Source of the DNA: Chromobotia macracanthus
Lineage: Eukaryota > Chordata > Actinopteri > Cypriniformes > Botiidae
Length of the DNA: 64,000 nucleotides
Direction: 5' to 3'
NCBI GenBank assembly: GCA_036877525.1
Contig: JAZGTH010000040.1
Coordinates: forward strand, 1,550,001 to 1,614,000
Every line of letters begins with the position of its first letter. Within the stretch, counting starts at the first letter, position 1. The notes beneath the pieces were generated by a model. It did no database searches, had not been told where the DNA came from, and worked only from the letters and a program-made list of their open reading frames with translations. This document shows positions 1 through 11,557 of this stretch, one piece after another. A program made the position numbers and the translations under genes.

Positions 1-1666
1 TCTTACGGTAGGCTGTGCTCACGTTTCTAAATTGGCAATAAGAGGAGAGGAGGAGAGATAGTCGCTCATGATTTATTTTAGCAGAGATTAGAGGAACAGT
101 TCACCTAAACATGAGCATTTATTCATCATTTATTTACTGTCCCTCATATCATTCCAAATCGGTAGAAGTTTCATTTATCTTGTTCACTCATAAACGGAAC
201 ATAAATGACAGCATATTGTAACCAGGGCAGTGCTTAAAAAAAACCCAACATATAAATAGTCCACATGACTCATGCACTATATTCAAAGGCTTATAAAACC
301 ATGCAATAGCTTGAGGAACAGGTTAAAATGAAAGTCTTGATTCGCTCTGCCTCTCAGATCTCATTTTTGCATAGGCTTTTTTTAAAGTTGCCACATCGCA
401 ATCGATTACAAGACACCCAAGCACCAATAGTATTTGATTTCATTGACGCCATGTCTGGCACAATGTGTTCTGATGCAGCCATTGTGAATATGAGAAACTA
501 GATGCAAGTGGAAGGTGATAGTTTTAATAAAAAAAATAACAGTTTCCTCATACAAAGCAATGGTTTGCTTTTTGACTAGTCATACGGACAACTTTGACAG
601 TGATTCATTGCCTTGTGTGGAGCTTGGCAACCTCTGAATTCTTTCTGCTCTCATTGTATAATGTGTGAAATAGCAATGCAGAAATTCTACAGAATATCTT
701 TCACTGTGTTCCACAGCAGACAGAAAGTCTAAGAGATTCAGACGGACACAGAACCACCCGGCTGTGACCCACTTTTTGTGCCTCATAGGCTCTATTTGTA
801 AATATCGTCTGAACCAGTGTCATGACATCAGCTGCTGCGTGTCTAAAGCAGCTCTACCGTATCACACCTGCTCAGAGTGTTATATTCATACAATATAAGT
901 TATATTCATACACATTAACATGTCACTTATATACTGCACATGCACACGAGTAATCGTGATGATGTCACAGCAGATGACTCAGGGAAAGCGGTCAGTTTAT
1001 CCTATGAGGAAGCGGATAGTGACAATGTCATCAATACAGAAAGACACTGTGACACAGTGAATCTGTAGGTCATTAGAGTTTGCAGTACATACTGTTAATT
1101 CAATCACACAGGAGTTTTTGATTAGAATCCACTGATACTTAAATATACACAAGCTGCTTAATGTTCATATCAGACATGTTAAATTAAATAAAATTCTACA
1201 AAATTTATATTTCCCAGTTAACAATGTAGGTTATGTAAGTACAATATGTCATTTTCTATAATAATTTTACATGTGATAATATAATAGGAGAAAGAGCTAT
1301 ATCCATATATGACTTGGGGGTCATTTACGCAATTCTAAGGGTTTTTTTAATTGTTGATCTATTTCTTCTTTGGTTGTGCGCTGCATCTTGCTGTTTTTAT
1401 CATCTTGTACTGTATTTTTTTAAAGGTGCAGTACTTCAATTTTAAAAACATGTCTGGAGACCCCAGCTGTTTTTGAATGCAGGAACACGAACTCACTTGT
1501 TAAATTCTACTAGTTAAGACCTTTACAGCGATATATGACACATTATAAGATCTGTATGATACCGAAATACGGACATTTGTCAGCAATTCCTTATTTGTCA
1601 GCACATTAAAAAGCAGTTACACTTGGTCTGGTTCTAGCTGAGATTCTAAGATTTTAAACCCCTATT

Positions 1667-1755
1667 TTGTATAATAGCTAAATGCTATTATACAATTTCG
1701 TATAGCTAAATTCTTACGAAACATTTAAATGAATGTTTCGTAAGCATTTAGCTAT
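1667..1755. repeat. Double hairpin, MITE-like palindromic element
   Basis: There are two adjacent inverted repeats. The first has perfect 12-bp arms (1667-1678 and 1684-1695) around a 5-nt loop. The second has 24-bp arms (1702-1725 and 1732-1755) with one mismatch and a 6-nt loop. The motif TAGCTAAA or its complement occurs in both hairpins. The structure suggests a small palindromic transposon remnant; no coding potential is visible. Confidence 0.6.
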
Positions 1756-3999
1756 CCAGCTAGCCACTTCACAAAAATGATAAAAGTTAAATAATTTAGT
1801 TATCAGTATCAACCAAAAAATAAAATAGCAAATTAAAACCGAAATGTTGGTTTTCAGTTATCAGCAAATCCCTAAATCCCCTGTAGAAATATGTCTGTGC
1901 ACGTCACTTTAAAAAGTTGTTTAAGACATCTGTGGGCTCTAATGCCGGGAGACAGCTGAATCACAGACTGCCACAAGCAGCAGGAGTCTTCCGCTCTTCA
2001 ATGACACTCGGCCTAACCAACAAGGGCTTCTGTGGCTTTTACCAAACCTAATTCTCCCTTAAACCACTGTAGCCCTGAACCCAGATCAGCTTAGGACACA
2101 TAATTATTATTTGCCTATGTGGAACACAAGGATATTATTCAGAAACACATCCCATGTAAGCTCTGTGTAGGCAGTTTTGGTGACAAATATGAAATGGCAT
2201 GTCCTCATAATTGCTCTAGCAGGCATTTCTTGTTGTAATAACCTTTCACAAACAACAACTGTTTTCGGTTTGGACCCTTGCTGAGCAGTTTATATTTGGA
2301 ATAGCCATTTTTCTTATTAACTGTACATGGTCAAGAAAAGGCATTAACCCCTTTATACTGGATACAAGCAACGCTGCTTGAATGTAAAGTGTCATACTTC
2401 ATTTTAATAACAGAGTCTAAAATCTATTTCTGTCCCTTTAAAATCAAAGATGTAGGCTGTTATTTCCACATGACTAGCAGCATCAAATGGAGGAGCAATC
2501 ACTGTTTTGTAAAGTGTCTTTGCCCATCTGCCATTGCTCTATAAACAGGCAGTCCCACTGCAACCTCACGACATTGGTATTGGCTGATAAGTCAGATCCC
2601 TCAAATAAACAGCATTTCTGACTATCCATTTTAAAAAGTTTATACATTTATTTTTGTTAAACAATGATCTGTGTGTGGCAACATCAGTTGCATCAGTTCC
2701 TAAGCTGGAAAAACCAAGGACGTTTCAAAGCATTTTTAACCAGCTAACCTAGTTAGCCATCAAAATAGGCTGTTTTTTGAACACAAGAACATTTATATAA
2801 ACGCTCTACCAGAAGACCTAAAGCAAAAGACCAAGTTGACATTGTGAAGTCATTGAGGCAACCCACCAATTACTGAGTTTTGTAAATATGTTGTTTTGCA
2901 TATATTCAAATAGTACATTTCAACAATTAGTTGACCATTGTGAACAATTTCTACCTGTCAGCAAATAATTTCTCTCTGATCTTAGGGGTGTTTAATGGAT
3001 AGCGTTAAATATAGGGTTGTTTCACACAAATTTTATTCCAGGACAAACGTAAGCTCCAGGAACACCTGGCGAAATCACGGACACCATGAAACTGCTTGGT
3101 TCCTGGGAATGTTCAGTAAACACAACGCACAATGTAAATGACCTATTTTGCTTACTGCACATCATGTGTGTGACTGTGGCCCTTTAAGGCCACCAGTGAG
3201 AGAAACTGACACAAGAATCCTCTCGGTCCACTGAGTTCTCTGTAACATTGCCCATCTAGCAGAGAGATATTACACTTAATCATCAGTTATCTCGTTTTTG
3301 CACCATCAAAAGCATGTCTTGCATTGAAGCTGGTAAATATGGGGACCAACAAACAAAAAATGAATCTAATAATAGACAGATAGATAAGTCTGAACTAATC
3401 TGCTCATCTGATATCAATTATAACATATATCAATTTATCTATTAATCTGAGACATATGGACTTGCAGACCCACATAGTTGCTTCCTGTAAAGCTACTCAT
3501 TTAATATTATAAATATCATATATTACAGAACACACAATTCAAGTCAAGATGAAAAACATCCATAAACCTCAGCCTTGCGAATTGTTCTTTGCCAAACATT
3601 CAAGAACCTCACCTCCCATCTTCTGTATCATCCATGTCACTGCTGAAACTCATCTTGGATGCCAGAAGACCAGGTTAACGTCCAGAAATCGAACCACAAG
3701 ATGTTTCTCAGTCAAAACTGTCGATGGAGAGCTCGAGGATAAGTAATGCTTAATATTCAGCACAGAGATCCAAGAGAAGGAGGAGGCAACCACACCTCCT
3801 CTTCAGAGATTAACTTAGAGGAGGCGACAACAACACATGCGCTCAGTCTCACCACCATATGCGTCCTCGCCCACCGAAACATGCGCTGACGCATAGAAAC
3901 ATGCAAATTTGGCTGGATGCACCGAGCTGCAGCCTCTGCAGAACAAATCAACTTTTTGTTCTTCCACAACATAGACAGTGAGAGGAGGATGGAGAAAGA

Positions 4000-4053
<54 letters not shown>
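4000..4053. repeat. Compound (TG)n(AG)n microsatellite
   Basis: A run of TG dinucleotides passes directly into about 20 AG units. It lies beside a locally CpG-richer stretch (3820-4090), so the AG tract could be a GAGA-type element of a promoter, but no transcript is evident. Confidence 0.9.
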
Positions 4054-4057
<4 letters not shown>

Positions 4058-5159
4058 AGAGACAAACAGATGAGGAGCGCGGGCGGAGGTGATTAGACTA
4101 GCAATGGTAATGACACACTTTCAAGCGTCCATCTGCAGTGCCAGTTGTCTGCTTGCTGTGTTTTATACTCTTGCAGCATTTTTCTCCTTTGTATCATTAT
4201 GCCGTTACAGAAGAGCTAAAGTAAAGAAAATAAAACTTCAAAGCCAGCTTTGTTATTTATTTATTTTTGAGAGATTAGAGTGGTATGTTATTGTTGAAAA
4301 AGCACTTCGTATAAGACTATTTATGTTATGCAGTATGATCTCAGTGGATGGAACACTGGATACTGCTCAAAAATCTTCTTATGTAACAAAATACCTTTTT
4401 AAAGAACCACTACCTTTGAATGTATTTTTATAGCGTTATATTTTTTTAAAACTGTTGTTGCACTCAATGGAACAACAGACCTTCACTTACCGTCTGTAAT
4501 GAATTTTGAAATAATCTAATTATGCTAAGACAAGCAGCTACAATAAATTATGCAACAATCAAGTCACTGTTGAAATCATTGTATTTGTGAGCACACAAGG
4601 TGCACATAAACATCACCACAATGCTGTAATCATTCATGGAAAATGCTGTATGTTCTTTTAGCCTCGATCTTCCAAGTAGGGCAATGTTTCGAAAGAGCTG
4701 CATAACATTCATTGTGTTCTGACAAAAATCACTTTGCGTGCATAAATCACAATTATGTCTTCCAAACTCTTAAGATGGAATTTCAAACTAGCACTTCAAG
4801 ACAACATAACTTATAAATACAGCTGTCTTTAGCTGACTATGTAATACAATCACTCATCATGTTTCAGATGTTGGTGATATTTTGTCTAGACTGGATCTTG
4901 GCCGGCCTGACTGGTGGAGCTTCTCTCTGGTGTTGAATTGATCACACTTTGTTGACTGAACTTGTCCTAAATTCTCATGACCCAAATAAGAGCCTACCAG
5001 CAGGACTGGGTCAATATATTCACATGGGCACTTAACCAACTAACCATGTCCCGCATGTTGTATGGATGTTTGATTCAAAGACAACAGAGGGATCTTGACT
5101 CTTAAACATGCCTCACATCTGTACACAGACACTTTCTGACACACACTGCATCTAACACA

Positions 5160-5255
5160 CACATTCTTATCAGTCCACAAGTTCCCTGGAAATCAAACCC
5201 ATGACCTTGGTGTTGCTAATGCATTGCTCTTCCAGTTGAGCTGCAGAAACACCTG
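5160..5255 (-). mobile_element. tRNA-derived SINE head, degenerate
   Basis: Read on the minus strand, 5200-5245 resembles a tRNA head: a box A-like segment around CTCAACTGGAAGAGCA, then a box B-like TGGGTTTGATTTCC. Similar sequence recurs at 46152-46290 and 48699-48810. It is diverged, and the tail is hard to delimit. Confidence 0.5.
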
Positions 5256-6114
5256 TTACTACAAGGTGAAAAATTCTTATCTCTGATAGGAATTATAAAT
5301 GCTTTTTGACCTAGAAACATTCACTTGTATGAGTACAAACAAATATCCTGTGTTGGTTTATTTGAAACATGGTCCATGTTTAAAGAAGACACTTTACTGC
5401 CCTGTTCTACCACCTTTCTGTTAAATCAGATACAGTCATGTTTCCTCTTTAGAGGGTGAGAGACAGGAGGGTCATATTTTCAGATTTATCTGGATCGAAT
5501 GTATGAGCAGAGTACTAGAGAGAGACACAGAGCCACAATGATTCAGTAACATGTTGCCCTCTACCTGCGCTAAGAGGCAATATGACAGAAGCCTTTAGTA
5601 TCATTCGTTGTCTGAGTACAGACGGCACTCAAGTGATATCTCAGTGCAGATTAATTCAAACCACTATACATAACAGAAACCTTCACTTTAACTAATTGTC
5701 CAATCAATGTTTATTCTTAATTAAGGGCTCACACCTAATTAGAATTATATTAGAATGACAATACCTAATACAAATACCAAAATGCAGCCAAACACACAAT
5801 CATGCATTTTGGATAACAAAATAAATATCAATACACAAGATTGGGAAATCCTGTCTGTATCTTCTTATGTGCCTCCCACCAAACTCTGAAATTTGACACA
5901 AATTCCCTTGTCACTTGGTAGAAGCCAGGAAATATGCATCATTTAATCATTTTATGAGGCAGCAAGCTTGAGTAACAAAACTACATTTCCCAGCATTCTC
6001 TTTGGAAGCAGGAGGATAATTGTTGAGAAGCATGAATCAGCATAAAATTGCGTTCTGAATGCTGGTGTCTGACATGAAATGCAGGATCCAGACCAAACTT
6101 TTTAACTAGCTTGA

Positions 6115-6290
6115 CTCCAGCAAGACTTCACTGGTCAACCAGCCTCACTGAAAAACATCATGCCGGTTGACCAGCAATGTGTATTGGTGAACGTCATGGC
6201 TATACTTTTCCCCAGACTAGACCAGCAATAACCAAACTGGAACTGGATGGAAATTGATGGTCTGAGCTGGTCTTATCAGCAGGTTATGTG
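6115..6290. repeat. Interspersed repeat with CTGGTC/GACCAG motifs
   Basis: The stretch has dense alternating CTGGTC and GACCAGC words in both orientations. This style of repetitive sequence is common in cyprinid genomes; a similar patch lies at about 59850-59970. The family was not identified. Confidence 0.35.
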
Positions 6291-6971
6291 AGATACCCTC
6301 ATCCTCGAAACCCAACATCAAACTATATATAGTAAAAGAAAATAGAAACTACAGACTACATTAAAAATTAAATATAATGTTGTGTTGGGTTGCCACTTGA
6401 GAACCACAGACTGAGAGTGTCTAAATAAAACTCCTGTTGTTGTTTTCCATGTCATGAGCACATTTAAACAGACTAATCCCAACAGAGGTGAGGAAAACGA
6501 CTCTCCTCAGTTGCCCTTCATTGAGTTCAATCACCATGGAGTGAAGCACCAGGCTCCTGAAAACACATTGGCCCTGCCTGCTTATTTTCAGGACCCAAGG
6601 GCATATAAAGCAGCTTATCTGGCGATGAAGAACTGATAGCAGGCATGGAAAAGCCTCCAGTGAAGGTCGAAGACGTGCCGATGTCACTTCCTTACTGCAT
6701 CAGTCGATTTTATTCGTTTAGACATTGTTGACAAAATCTCTGCCTCAAACGCTTAAATATTCCTTCTTTCTCTCTCTGCAGCTGTCTGTTTTCCTGCCTC
6801 GTTCTTATTTTCACTGGTCATGAAAAGGGTCCCTGTTGGGTTTGAGGAGAGACCCAGAGCGTAATCAGTGTAACACCTAGAGGTCTGTCACACTAAGAAC
6901 TCTCAGTGTTCGTCATACCTCACCACAATCTCCATCAACAACCCCTCCCCAACCACCACCTCCCTTCGGCT

Positions 6972-6997
6972 GCATGGAAACCAGCTTCCATAGCAAC
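6972..6997. promoter_or_regulatory. Candidate RFX X-box in an inverted repeat
   Basis: GCTTCCATAGCAAC (6984-6997) fits the 14-bp RFX X-box consensus GYYNCCATRGYAAC. It forms an imperfect inverted repeat with TGCATGGAA just upstream. It sits in a GC-richer patch within the presumed long intron, so it could be part of an enhancer. The evidence is motif matching only. Confidence 0.35.
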
Positions 6998-9900
6998 CAC
7001 TCCTACAAGGGGTGTAAGGGATGAGTACCAATGCATGATGGGAAGATGAGACTAAAAGAGAAAAGCAGAAAATGAAGCACTATAGCTCTTTATTCAACCA
7101 TATTGAGTGAAGCTATGTTGTCAGTGTTAAATGAATATTTCACTCTAAGAGTCTGTCATCATTTACTTTGTAATCATTTAATTCTGTTATCACTAACATT
7201 ATGGTACATCATTTAAAAGTATCTGAAAAGTGGTTTAGATGGCTTGTGCTATTTCAGCCTTTACATGCCACCCAATAACTCTGAACAAATCAAAAAAGCC
7301 ATTTAGCCATTATTCACTGAAAACCTTCATCTAGCTCCCAAATCAATGTTAGGTGTAAGACTTTTGTTGTCTGTTTCAGAATTTTAATATAGTGTGGTTG
7401 ATATTATTAATATAATAAAGAACGCACATCTGACATACAAAAAAAAATAAAAATCACAAAAATAGAAATTTAACAGTTAATTCATACAACATTTAAAATT
7501 CAGCATTTATGGCTGTTTTTATGTCGGGAAACATTTAATGTACACACATGTCAGGGAAAGGGGATTTAGCATGTCCAATTTACCTAACCTGTGGGAGAAA
7601 ACTGGAGTTCTCTTTCCTAGTTGCACAACTATCAGACCTGCAGACGCATCCTGGTGTGACGACTCAAGTCTGTTCTGTGGAGGTTTCTGGCGCACTGTTA
7701 ACAGTGAGTCACTAAGTGAAAAGGAGGACAGGCCCACAGATGGCCCACAGCAGGGCTGGGACATGCCACATGGTTTCTCCTAGACAGCTAGTTGCATCCA
7801 ACACAGGGAGCAGAAGTGGACAACTTTGTTATGCTAATGCAGAAAGACAGCTGCCTGGGGTCATGGGGCAAACTCGGAAAGTAACTGCACGTGTGGAACA
7901 AAAAACCCAATGAACCTGTCATTACAGCTGACCCTGGTTCCTGATCTCAGACTGTGGATGCCACTTCTTGAACCTTCTGACGATGGGGCTGTGGAGGAGA
8001 TCGACTCTTTGTTGCAGTACGAGGACAATAGTCATAAATCTGCTAAAATAAAACACCATGCAAAATTGCACTATGCCGATTCAGCATTGCTTAAGACGCA
8101 CTGTGATATATTCAACTGTGGCGATGTATAGTGTGATGTGGCATTTGGTAGACAACAGTTTGATTAATTGGATTGGATTAATACCCACATAGAGATCAAA
8201 AGTTGATCTTTCACAGCTCTGGAGACATGCTGGAGACCATTTAAGTATCATCTCTGTCTCAGCAGTTTCTCTAAAAATTCCACAAGAGAAATAGAAACAG
8301 ACACAAAATAACGTGTCCATTTTCAATAATCAAAGTTTTTAAGGAACATGAAAAATGCAAGCTAGTCACTCTGGGTTCAGTTTGCACTGCTGTCGTCTGC
8401 ATTGAAGGCTGTCTATAAGCAGAAGCCATTATCCTATAAGGTCTGGAAACATTATCTCAAAATACACTGTCCAAATCAAACATATTCCAGAATATATAAA
8501 ATAAAATATCTGTTCATAAACCTGCCGTGTCCTTCAATGTCCCAGAATAAGATGCAACAAACGGCCATTATTTCCAGACTGAATTGATTGTGCTTTAGCA
8601 GTAGTTTGACTGTAGTGTGCAGGTCTTGTCCAATATACTAGATGACCTTCGGCAGGCAGATACAATGTATTGATTCAAACTAAAAGGCAGCAACAATGCA
8701 GCAGACAGAATGAAATTAGCTTCCCGTGCTAGACGACAGTTATCTCCACCTTTCAACCTGGCAGTGAAAGAATTGTATCATTTAAGTCCTAAAAGTGCGC
8801 CTTACTGTGAGTAGTTTGGACTGGTTGTTAGGAAACAAACCCATGACAGAGAAAGGGGCCCTCTGACAAAAACCCATTCAAGCAGGCAGAGATGTTTCCT
8901 GTAAAACCTTCCCAGCTTGATAAAAGCATGAATGGTTTGTGGTAAATTGCTATTAGAGAATCCAGGAAAGAATTTTTGTTGCTCTTTGTTGCCTCTTTCA
9001 TAGCTCATGGAGTTCTCAGGTATGTTTCATTGAAGTTTTAACTCAATGTCATTTTGAGAGTTTGATGATCTCTTGCATTTGATTCTTCATGTGATGGCAG
9101 TTTATGAGTTGAGATCTCTTCTGAAACTTTAGAGGAGATGTGAGATTACTAGTGTCTTTTGCCTCAGCATAACAATTTAAGAAGACTTAAGCAAAATTTA
9201 CCATTTACTCCCCATTTAATCTTACTGCTGTCAGGAATGAAGCACAGGGATGTTAAAGCGATCTTGTGTGATTTTTTATCTACTATGGGATGACAGAGTG
9301 AAAATATAAAATCCAGAACAGTCTTTTAAAAATATAGGACTTTGATAAGGACAGACCGTGACAATTGTGAGGATTTGAGTGTGGTTGGGCTGGTGGGCAG
9401 GCAGGGATTAAAAGCAGGAATCACAGATGGCCGCCGCGTCTCATGTTTCGGTGGGCCCCAGCAAATAATTAGCAGAGGTATGCTGTGCTTCTTTTGTCAG
9501 CACGTGCGTCTGTCAAACATGAGCGTGTGTCAAGAACAATGGCAGAAGTACAAAGGCCCTCAGCCTAGCCTCCCTGCCACCACAATTGTTGTGAATTGCA
9601 AGGCACGCGCAACTTGTCACGGCTAAAACAATAGGGAAATGGGGGGGTGGGTACTGGGTGGCATCAGGCCGGTATCTGTTCAGAAAGCTTCAGTAACCAC
9701 ATTCTGTCGAACACTGTGGCTTAAAATGTCATTTTTTGTATAGACTGACTTTACTGTGTGTATATTTGGGGTCCTAGAGGATCGATGAAAACTCAGCAGT
9801 CAGAGTATGCACCTGTCAGGGAATTTTAGCATATAATTTTTAGCAAACTGTATTGCATTTACTCTGTGATTTATATCTGTGGTACCTGAAGCCCCAAACA

Positions 9901-10563
9901 TAAGCAATGTAATAGAGCGGTGATGCATGTTATCAAGTTGAAATTTAGTTTAAAATCAAATGTCATAAGAGTCTCAACATACTTTAAAATATATATTAAT
10001 AGTACATTTTTCAAGTTGGTCATTGGAGTCTCTCGGATCTCAAACAGAACATAAGGGTTTAGGACAGCCGAGTTGCACCACAGCCCACTTCCAATGTCAT
10101 AGAAAGGGTGTGGCACTCAGTTTTTGTGCGTTTGTGCGACAAACGCACATGGAAACGGGGGTTAATTCAGTGGAAGGGAGGTCATTCTGAAAGAAAGGGC
10201 CATAAAAAGAGCCTAACAGCTGGGACAGATCTACAGGGATACAAAGGAATCGGCGTGGGGGAGGGGGAGTGTCAGAGGAGAAATGGGACAGGGAACAAAA
10301 AAAAAGAACAAGATGGGTAGACGGCCACCTTTCTAGCTGCCTGACAGGGGTCCTTTGTTATGGCAGCTGGTTACAGGGAGGTCAGACCAGCTGTGCTTCC
10401 ACTGACCCCCTTCCCTCTCACCCCACTTTTCTGTCTGATCAAACACAGCCAGCTGTATAAGGGCGGAGATTGGGGTTCAATGAGTTTGGGGGAAAAGCTC
10501 CATGAAGTGCCCATGTCTCACATAAAGTGAAGCTGCAGAATTGTTATTTTTTTATATAGACTG

Positions 10564-10586
10564 TGCGTGTGTGTGTGTGTGTGTAT
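10564..10586. repeat. (TG)n microsatellite
   Basis: A short, almost uninterrupted TG dinucleotide run in non-coding DNA. Confidence 0.85.
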
Positions 10587-11532
10587 GTGCCTGTGCGTGT
10601 TTATGACAGGCCAATTAACACCTTGCTCTCTAGAATTTGGCACCAAGCATTGAAAATCCTGTACCAGTTGACCAGTAGTCGAACTCTTTGGACTAGCCCA
10701 GTCTTAATGCTGTTGAGATGGACAGTGTGTGGGATGGGATATACATTACAGTACTGTAAAACCAAGTTTGGTCTGCGATTGTCTATGATAAAAGAATGTA
10801 AACAAATTCAGCACATTTAATAATAAATCATGAATATGAGGAACACATTGTTACAACTACAAATGCTTTCTGCATTAGCCAGAAATGTTCCTTTTATTTT
10901 CAGCAATAAAAGCTGCTGAAATATTAACAAAGTGAAACTATTGATCTCAGTATCTAACAGTCTGCTCGTAAAGCCACAACAGAACACTCAATGCTTGCAA
11001 GCATGTATGTGTTCGGAACAGGCTTTGCACTATTGATAGACACCAGTCACAGACTCCACAAAGGTGTTTATGGTTTAAAAGAATTTCACAATGGAACCTA
11101 ACTCCTCACTGTGGCCACACACTGCTGTCTTACTGAACAATGTGAGGAAGACATTGCAGAGGCCCAGAGAGACAACTGAGATAACAAATTCAGATACTTT
11201 GTGCCATAAAATAGCCGAAAATGTCAACAACAGTTCCAGCAGAGCTTTTGCTGCACTACATCATGTTTTCAGGACTCTGCAATGACAGCCAACGGGCAGT
11301 ACTTTACAATGGAAGTGTTTGCAACTGAAGTTCATGCTGTGGAGTGCTAAAAGAAACCTTTTCCAATATTTGCATTTCAGACTTTAGACCTGAGGTGCAT
11401 TTAGCATACGTGTGTGTGCGGATGTGTGTGTGGGGGAGGCTACTTAACCATATATTAGGGACAAATTTGTGCCCAGAAGTCAGCAAAACCTGACTAATCT
11501 GAGCAAATTTAGATTTAGATAAATAAGTAAAC

Positions 11533-11557
11533 GTGTGTGTGTGTGTGTGTGTGTGTA
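11533..11557. repeat. (GT)n microsatellite
   Basis: About 12 GT dinucleotides in non-coding DNA; further GT-rich sequence lies nearby at 11410-11432. Confidence 0.9.

Noticed and set aside
3757..4065. Open frame of about 100 codons on the minus strand with a Ser/Leu run and His/Thr repeats
   Set aside because: Its first third is only the translation of the AG and TG microsatellites; the remainder has no splice or protein support.
4089..4433. 114-codon plus-strand frame with a hydrophobic stretch
   Set aside because: No promoter, splice or family evidence; composition resembles surrounding AT-rich DNA.
5196..5245. Possible functional tRNA gene on the minus strand
   Set aside because: Box A and box B words are present, but the arms do not fold into a cloverleaf by eye and related copies occur elsewhere; a SINE head fits better.
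6454..6636. 60-codon plus-strand frame starting MSTFKQTNPNRGEEN
   Set aside because: No flanking splice sites, no recognisable similarity, and overlapping antisense frame of equal length.
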